The notes below the pieces were generated by a model that saw nothing but the letters and a program-made list of their open reading frames with translations, did no database searches and had not been told where the DNA came from. A stretch of 5,286 bases of DNA from Bacteroidota bacterium (GTDB lineage: Bacteria > Bacteroidota > Bacteroidia > Sphingobacteriales > Sphingobacteriaceae), in the NCBI GenBank assembly GCA_013288465.1, contig JABDBT010000113.1:496-5781 (forward strand), given 5' to 3'. The position numbers and the translations under genes were made by a program. Of this stretch, positions 1-5,286 are shown piece by piece. Position 1 is the first letter of the stretch; the number at the start of each line of letters is the position of its first letter.

Positions 1-939
<939 letters not shown>

Positions 940-948
940 AATTGCAGG

Positions 949-2757
949 TTAGCTCAGTATATTTCCGTTTGCATCATCTGCATACATCAGGTCTATTTCA
1001 CGCTGGTATTTATCGGTTATCACTTTACGCTTCATTTTCCCGGTTGGGGTAAGCTCGCCACTTTCAATTGACCATTCTTCGGGCAGCAGGGTTATTTTCT
1101 TTACCTGCTCCACATGGTTAAATTCGGGATTAAACTCAGCTATGATCGACTGGAATAATGTAATTACCCGGCTGTCTTTAACAAGCTCTCTATTCGAGGT
1201 AAACTCGATATCGTTTTGCTTGCACCAGGGTTTTAAATTGGTGAATGAAGGCACAATAAGCGCAGCGGTAAACTTCATACCTGCTCCTACTACCATCATC
1301 TGTTCAATAAGATGATTCTCTTTCATCTTATTTTCAATGGGCAGCGGCGCCACATATTTACCGCCCGATGTTTTAAATATTTCCTTTTTACGATCGGTTA
1401 TCTTCAGGAACTTTCCCTCATCCAATACGCCTATATCACCCGTATGGAACCAACCGTCCTGCATTACTTCGGCGGTTAGTTCGGGGTTTTTATAATAGCC
1501 CGCCATTACGTTCGATCCCTTACACAATATCTCGCCATCTTCAGCAATCTTCACCTGTACATCGCCAAGTAGCGGGCCAACGGTACCCAGCTTGCGGTTG
1601 TTTTTATCATATTGGTTAACCGCAATAACCGGCGAGGTTTCAGTTAGCCCGTAGCCTTCTAAAATAACAATATTGGCAGCCGTAAATATCTTTTCCAGCT
1701 TAATAGGCGTAGCCGAACTGCCTATAACTATAGCCTTAACATTACCGCCAACAGCCGCGCGCCATTTACTGTAAACTAATTTATCGGCTATGGATAATTT
1801 AAGTTTATACCAAAGGCTGGTATGCTCAATTTCAAAGTCCCCCGCTACGCTTATCGACCAAAAAAATATCTTCCGTTTAAAACCGGTCAATTTTTGCCCC
1901 TCTGCCATTATCCGTTCAAAAACCTTTTCGAGCAGGCGGGGAACGGCGGTAAACAGGTAAGGCTTAACCTCTTTTAAATTGGCCCCAATGGTATCCATAC
2001 TTTCGGCATAATGAATAGAAAAGCCAAAAAAGAGATAAATGTAGGTGCACATTTTTTCAAAAATGTGGTTAAGCGGCAAAAAGCTTAGCGCTGATTTATG
2101 TTCAATAGGGATCTGCTCCAGTACCCGGCCCGAATCCATTACGTTGGTCAATATATTCTTATGGGTAAGCATTACGCCTTTTGGCCTGCCTGTTGTGCCC
2201 GACGTATAAATGATTGTAGTTATATCACTCTCTTTTATCGTATCGCTAACGACTTGTATCCTGCCCTGGTAACCATCGGGCAAAGGTTTTAATAACTCGG
2301 TCCAGTTAGGGCAGCCGTCAATAGTGTCAAACGTATATATCTCCTTTAACGATGGGATATGTGAACGCACCTCAGTTATCTTGCTACATAAGTCAGCGCT
2401 GCTCACAAATACATACTTAACTTCGGCCTCGTTAAGTATCTGCTCAAGCTCTTTGGCATTACTGTTTGGATATAACGGCACCAGGATTGCGCCTGTTTGC
2501 TGTACCGCCAGATCAACCATTACCCATTCGGGCCTGCCATTGCTGATGAGCGCTATTTTATCGCGCCCCTCAGTTGTACCGTCGCCCTGTGAAATACCCA
2601 TGTTTAGCAAAGCGATGGACAGTTGGTTAACCATAGTATGCACCTGTTGGGTACTATAGGCTTTCCATACCCCACCTTCTTTAGCGTTTAATAACCCTGC
2701 AACAGGCGCTTTGGCCTGCAAGGCTATGCAATCAAACAATCTTGTCGCTTTTTCCAT
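949..2757 (-). CDS. Long-chain fatty acid--CoA ligase (AMP-forming acyl-CoA synthetase)
   Basis: A complete 602-residue adenylate-forming enzyme that activates fatty acids to acyl-CoA through an acyl-AMP intermediate, using ATP and CoA. The core motifs are in the expected order: the phosphate-binding loop YTSGTTGRPKG (184-194), GYGLTETSP (368-376), WFHTGD (436-441) with the ribose-binding aspartate, the hinge region DRKKEIFKTSGGKYVAP (455-471), and the C-terminal PTGKMKRK (571-578), where Lys574 is the likely adenylation lysine. The DGWFHTGDIG...LKITDRKK block is the fatty acyl-CoA synthetase signature, and the roughly 600-residue length and GGKYVAP segment fit the long-chain (LACS/FAA-like) subgroup. 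No signal peptide is seen; a hydrophobic stretch around 239-249 is part of the fold rather than an obvious membrane anchor. It is the first gene of a tight three-gene run with the isomerase and SDR. The ATG at 2757 is chosen because the sequence upstream is non-coding and repeat-bearing. Chain-length preference cannot be read from sequence. Confidence 0.95.
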   Translation of the reverse strand: MEKATRLFDCIALQAKAPVAGLLNAKEGGVWKAYSTQQVHTMVNQLSIALLNMGISQGDGTTEGRDKIALISNGRPEWVMVDLAVQQTGAILVPLYPNSNAKELEQILNEAEVKYVFVSSADLCSKITEVRSHIPSLKEIYTFDTIDGCPNWTELLKPLPDGYQGRIQVVSDTIKESDITTIIYTSGTTGRPKGVMLTHKNILTNVMDSGRVLEQIPIEHKSALSFLPLNHIFEKMCTYIYLFFGFSIHYAESMDTIGANLKEVKPYLFTAVPRLLEKVFERIMAEGQKLTGFKRKIFFWSISVAGDFEIEHTSLWYKLKLSIADKLVYSKWRAAVGGNVKAIVIGSSATPIKLEKIFTAANIVILEGYGLTETSPVIAVNQYDKNNRKLGTVGPLLGDVQVKIAEDGEILCKGSNVMAGYYKNPELTAEVMQDGWFHTGDIGVLDEGKFLKITDRKKEIFKTSGGKYVAPLPIENKMKENHLIEQMMVVGAGMKFTAALIVPSFTNLKPWCKQNDIEFTSNRELVKDSRVITLFQSIIAEFNPEFNHVEQVKKITLLPEEWSIESGELTPTGKMKRKVITDKYQREIDLMYADDANGNILS

Positions 2758-2781
2758 AGGTGCAACAGTGTATTTAGGGTA

Positions 2782-2811
2782 AACAGTTAGTTATTACTTT
2801 TTGAGAGTCAA
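2782..2811 (-). promoter_or_regulatory. Weak candidate promoter for the synthetase-isomerase-reductase operon
   Basis: Read on the minus strand, a TTG (2811-2809) is followed after 19 bases by TAACTGTT (2789-2782). This partly resembles the Bacteroidota promoter (TTG-type -33 element, 19-21 bp spacer, TAnnTTTG -7 element), with mismatches in the -7 box. It would start transcription near 2775 and give a leader of about 18 bases before the ATG at 2757. The TTG belongs to the degenerate heptamer unit at 2805-2811. The match is imperfect and could be chance; read-through from the thiolase is the alternative. Confidence 0.2.
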
Positions 2812-2839
2812 GAACAAAGAGCCAGGAATCAAGATAAAA
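2805..2839 (+). repeat. Degenerate heptamer array (five units of GAGTCAA type)
   Basis: Reading in steps of seven gives gagtcaa, gaacaaa, gagccag, gaatcaa and gataaaa. The first unit is exactly the reverse complement of the heptamer in the perfect array at 2920-3000; the others are diverged copies, and the last is doubtful. The two arrays therefore face each other as an imperfect inverted repeat. The array lies about 48 bases upstream of the synthetase start and merges into an A-rich run. No coding potential is evident. Confidence 0.6.
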
Positions 2840-2919
2840 AAACGGCCTATTATTGCCCTGTGCTACTATAACCTGCCTAAAGTTTTCTTTTTTATGGGTA
2901 TCTTCGTTATCTCAATATT

Positions 2920-3000
2920 CTCTTGACTCTTGACTCTTGACTCTTGACTCTTGACTCTTGACTCTTGACTCTTGACTCTTGACTCTTGACTCTTGACTCT
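2920..3000 (+). repeat. Perfect 7-bp tandem repeat, TTGACTC unit, about 11.6 copies
   Basis: From 2921 the sequence repeats TCTTGAC eleven times without a single substitution (2921-2997) and ends with a partial TCT; one further matching base lies at 2920. The tract begins only 6 bases from the thiolase stop codon (3007-3009) and is in the 249-bp gap before the acyl-CoA synthetase. A period of seven cannot encode a simple in-frame repeat, and no gene covers it. Complete identity between copies suggests recent expansion or homogenisation, probably by replication slippage. Copy number may differ between strains or be misassembled. Confidence 0.97.
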
Positions 3001-3006
3001 AATTAT

Positions 3007-4182
3007 TTATAGCATTTCAAAAATTCCTGCCGCGCCCTGCCCGGTACCAACACACATGGTAACCATACCATATTTTTGATCGCGCCTTTTCAATTCGTTA
3101 AAAAGCTGTACGGATAGCTTTGCCCCTGTACAACCCAACGGGTGACCTAAAGCTATAGCGCCGCCGTTTACGTTTACAATATCGGCATTTAGTTCCAATC
3201 CTTTAATAACAGCTAACGATTGTGAGGCAAAAGCTTCATTTAGTTCGATAAGGTCAATATCCTGCTGTTTCATCCCGGCCATTTTCAGCACTTTGGGTAT
3301 GGCAACCAGCGGGCCGATGCCCATAATGCGCGGCGGTACGCCTGCAACCGCATAATTAACCAAACGGGCAATAGGTTCAAGTTTGTTAGCTTTCATAAAA
3401 CGTTCGCTAACCACCATCACAAATGCAGCACCATCGCTGGTTTGTGATGAATTGCCGGCAGTTACCACTCCTTTAGCATCAAAAACCGGCTTCAGTTTTG
3501 ACAGCGCGTCGATAGATGTATCCGCACGCGGGCCTTCATCTGTATCTATCTTAAACTCCCGTTTCTTTTTCTTGCCGCTTTCATCCACATAAACTTCAGT
3601 GATGTTAACGGGCACTATCTCGTCTTTAAACTTCCCTGCCGCAATTGCCTTAATGGCTTTTTGGTGCGAGTTATAAGAAAACTCATCCTGTTCTTCACGA
3701 CCTATTTTATATTCCCTGGCAACAGCTTCGGCAGTTAAGCCCATGCCCCAATAATAATCGGGGTGGGCCAAAGCAACATCGGCATTAGGCACTATGCGCC
3801 AGCCACCCATAGGCAACAGGCTCATACTCTCCACACCACCGGCAATAATACAATCGGCTATGCCGCTATGTATTTTTGCTGACGCGATAGCAATAGTTTC
3901 CAAGCCAGAAGAACAATAACGGTTTACGGTCATGCCGGGCACTTTATCAGTCTCCAGCGCAATTAATGAGATCAGTCGGGCCACATTCAAACCCTGCTCA
4001 GCCTCAGGCGTAGCATTACCTACTATCACATCATCAATCTGCTCCTTATCCACATTGGGTACCGACGCTATCAATTGCTTAATAACATCAGCCGCCAGTG
4101 TATCCGGCCTTGTAAACCTGAAACCGCCCCGGGTAGCTTTTCCAACTGCGCTGCGACTGGCCGCCACTATGTATGCATTCAT
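3007..4182 (-). CDS. fadA: Acetyl-CoA C-acyltransferase (3-ketoacyl-CoA thiolase, FadA type)
   Basis: A complete 391-residue thiolase that cleaves 3-ketoacyl-CoA with CoA to acetyl-CoA and a shortened acyl-CoA, the last step of each beta-oxidation round. The nucleophilic cysteine is Cys90 in NRYCSSGLE (87-95). The second catalytic set is present: NEAF (315-318), [11 protein letters not shown] with His347, and MCVGTGQG with Cys377. Length and motif order are normal for degradative thiolases. It follows the bifunctional hydratase/dehydrogenase on the same strand, the usual fadB-fadA pairing, and its partner is probably that enzyme. The ATG at 4182 is preceded by an A/T-rich leader and fits the expected N-terminus ([15 protein letters not shown]). 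A biosynthetic acetoacetyl-CoA thiolase is a less likely alternative given the neighbours. The symbol denotes the family role, not proven orthology. Confidence 0.95.
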   Translation of the reverse strand: MNAYIVAASRSAVGKATRGGFRFTRPDTLAADVIKQLIASVPNVDKEQIDDVIVGNATPEAEQGLNVARLISLIALETDKVPGMTVNRYCSSGLETIAIASAKIHSGIADCIIAGGVESMSLLPMGGWRIVPNADVALAHPDYYWGMGLTAEAVAREYKIGREEQDEFSYNSHQKAIKAIAAGKFKDEIVPVNITEVYVDESGKKKKREFKIDTDEGPRADTSIDALSKLKPVFDAKGVVTAGNSSQTSDGAAFVMVVSERFMKANKLEPIARLVNYAVAGVPPRIMGIGPLVAIPKVLKMAGMKQQDIDLIELNEAFASQSLAVIKGLELNADIVNVNGGAIALGHPLGCTGAKLSVQLFNELKRRDQKYGMVTMCVGTGQGAAGIFEML

Positions 4183-4249
4183 TTTATGTAGATTAAATTC
4201 AGTTTACTTATCAGCTGTATATTTACTCACCCGGTCATTGCAGGGAATT

Positions 4250-4291
4250 AAAAACTTTCCCCAACCCTCTTTTCGCGCAGCGAAGAGAGGG
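4250..4291 (-). terminator. Possible intrinsic terminator or attenuating hairpin after the hydratase/dehydrogenase gene
   Basis: On the minus strand the 12-bp hairpin (arms 4280-4291 and 4265-4276, loop 4277-4279) starts 54 bases after the upstream gene's stop and is followed, about 10 bases past the stem, by a run of five T residues (4254-4250). One pair is a G-U wobble in RNA. The stem is strong, but the T-run is short and displaced, so full termination is uncertain. Partial read-through or stabilisation of the upstream mRNA's 3' end is equally plausible. Confidence 0.4.
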
Positions 4292-4321
4292 TCGCCCAGC
4301 GTAGCGTCGGCGGGGTGAGTC
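4259..4321. repeat. G+C-rich palindromic block, possible interspersed REP-like repeat
   Basis: This block contains an inverted repeat with arms CCCTCTTTTCGC (4265-4276) and GCGAAGAGAGGG (4280-4291), 11 of 12 positions complementary, around a GCA loop. It is flanked by CCCC (4259-4262) and GGGGTGAGTC (4312-4321), which could close an outer stem. Its base composition is sharply richer in G+C than the A/T-rich gap around it. Similar CCCTCTCTTCGC palindromes with an adjoining GACTCACCCC are, from memory, scattered between genes in Sphingobacteriaceae genomes, but this cannot be confirmed from one copy. Confidence 0.5.
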
Positions 4322-4345
4322 ATCGCCGCCCAGCTTTACCAACAA

Positions 4346-5286
4346 TTAATTCCTCAACACTTTCCCACCCGTAATAATAGATTGTATGCGCTCCAATGTT
4401 TTCTTTTCGGCGCAAAGCGATACAAATGCTTCCCGCTCCAAACCCAGCAAATAATCTTCACTAACCAACGATGGTTGAGATAAGTCGCCGCCCGAAAGCA
4501 CATAAGCTAACTTTTGCGATATTTTTACATCATGCTCGCTAATATAATTACCGCTATACATGGTATTAGCGCCAACATAGCCTAAACCCAATGCTTGTTT
4601 ACCCAATACCCTGATGTTGGTACGTGGGATAGGTTGCACATAACCCTCATTAGCCATTTGCAGGCAATGCTGTTTGGCTTCGGCCAATAGCCTGTTTTGC
4701 GATACTACCACCACATCATGGCCTTTTTTCAAATAACCAATCTCAAAAGCTTCGTATGCCGAAGTAGAAACCTTCGCCTGTCCAATTGCTAAAAATCGGT
4801 CCCTGAAATTATTGAGCTCAATGTCGCCGTCCTGTAACTCGTCTGATAAGCGCAGGGCAAATTCTTTGGTGCCGCCACCGCCCGGGATTAAGCCAACGCC
4901 AAACTCAACCAGCCCCATATACGTTTCGGCATGGGCAACAACTTTATCAGCATGTAAGCAAATTTCGCAACCACCGCCTAAAGCCATCTGGTGCGGGGCA
5001 ACCACTACCGGGATAGACGAATAACGTACCCGCATCATGGTATTTTGGAAAGCCTTTACTACCATGTTCAGCTCATCAAACTCCTGCTCAACAGCCATCA
5101 TAAATATCATACCCACGTTAGCGCCTGCGCTGAAGTTAGCACCTTCATTTGAAATTACTAAACCTTTATAGCTGGCTTCGGCGAGGGTAATTGCTTTGTT
5201 TATCCCTTCAATAATTTCGCTGCCGATAGTATTCATTTTGGTATGGAACTCCAGGTTGATAATACCATCGCCAATATCGGTTATGG
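4346..5286 (-). CDS. 3-hydroxyacyl-CoA dehydrogenase/enoyl-CoA hydratase, C-terminal part (5' end outside window)
   Basis: The frame stays open to the window edge, giving 16 codons beyond the Met codon at 5236 (ending INLEFHTK before MNTIG), so that Met is internal and about 312 residues are visible. Numbering from this Met, the crotonase domain has the oxyanion segment FSAGAN (35-40), GGGCE with Glu91, GLVE with Glu111, and GLIPGGGG (115-122). Both hydratase glutamates are present with the classical 20-residue spacing, so it should hydrate 2-enoyl-CoA to 3-hydroxyacyl-CoA. The position of this domain at the C-terminal end, followed by a long helical tail, fits the FadN-like fusion (dehydrogenase first, hydratase last, roughly 800 residues in the family) rather than E. 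coli FadB, where the hydratase is N-terminal. The NAD-binding part is not visible, so the fusion is inferred. It pairs with the downstream thiolase. Confidence 0.88.
   Translation of the reverse strand, partial: ITDIGDGIINLEFHTKMNTIGSEIIEGINKAITLAEASYKGLVISNEGANFSAGANVGMIFMMAVEQEFDELNMVVKAFQNTMMRVRYSSIPVVVAPHQMALGGGCEICLHADKVVAHAETYMGLVEFGVGLIPGGGGTKEFALRLSDELQDGDIELNNFRDRFLAIGQAKVSTSAYEAFEIGYLKKGHDVVVVSQNRLLAEAKQHCLQMANEGYVQPIPRTNIRVLGKQALGLGYVGANTMYSGNYISEHDVKISQKLAYVLSGGDLSQPSLVSEDYLLGLEREAFVSLCAEKKTLERIQSIITGGKVLRN

Noticed and set aside
2842..2878. A hairpin in the spacer between the two heptamer arrays (GGCCTATTAT against ATAACCTGCC)
   Set aside because: Three consecutive mismatches in ten positions make the stem weak, so it is not reported as a feature.
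2920..3000. A CRISPR-like array
   Set aside because: The unit is only 7 bp with no spacers and no cas genes nearby; it is a simple tandem repeat.
4183..4258. A promoter directly upstream of the thiolase
   Set aside because: The stretch is A/T-rich, but I could not find a -33/-7 pair with acceptable spacing on the minus strand.
3932..4318. A plus-strand open frame of 128 codons opposite the thiolase start
   Set aside because: It lies antisense to well-supported thiolase codons and runs through the palindrome; its serine- and alanine-rich composition shows no recognisable family. The same reasoning removes the plus-strand frames at 2098-2292, 2324-2659, 3383-3592 and 4812-5024.
4346..5236. 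A stand-alone 296-residue enoyl-CoA hydratase starting at 5236
   Set aside because: The frame continues without a stop to the window edge, and the upstream residues (DIGDGIINLEFHTK) look like the normal start of a crotonase domain inside a fusion protein.

Overview
The window holds an ordinary fatty acid beta-oxidation locus with every gene on the minus strand, so transcription runs from high to low coordinates. I did not find an undescribed system. The less routine material is in the two intergenic gaps. Moderate G+C, A/T-rich leaders without clear Shine-Dalgarno sequences, and protein sequences typical of Bacteroidota suggest a member of that phylum, probably Sphingobacteriaceae (Mucilaginibacter- or Pedobacter-like). 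The taxon is inferred from general sequence character, not from a search.

Layout in transcription order. (1) 5286-4346: the C-terminal part of a bifunctional 3-hydroxyacyl-CoA dehydrogenase/enoyl-CoA hydratase, showing its hydratase domain with both catalytic glutamates; the 5' part lies outside the window. (2) 4345-4183: a gap with a strong 12-bp hairpin inside a G+C-rich, REP-like block. (3) 4182-3007: a complete FadA-type 3-ketoacyl-CoA thiolase. (4) 3006-2758: a gap with a perfect heptanucleotide tandem array (about 11.6 copies) directly after the thiolase stop, and a short degenerate array of the same heptamer in opposite orientation about 80 bp away. (5) 2757-949: a complete long-chain acyl-CoA synthetase. 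(6) 939-166: a crotonase-fold protein that looks like a delta3,delta2-enoyl-CoA isomerase. (7) 157-1: the N-terminus of an SDR closely resembling 2,4-dienoyl-CoA reductase. Genes 5, 6 and 7 are separated by only 9 and 8 bases and should form one operon.

Together the genes cover fatty acid activation (synthetase), hydration and oxidation of enoyl-CoA (bifunctional enzyme), thiolytic cleavage (thiolase), and the two auxiliary reactions needed for double bonds (isomerase and dienoyl-CoA reductase). This suggests a locus able to degrade unsaturated as well as saturated fatty acids. No acyl-CoA dehydrogenase, electron-transfer flavoprotein or regulator gene is visible here. They may lie outside the window.
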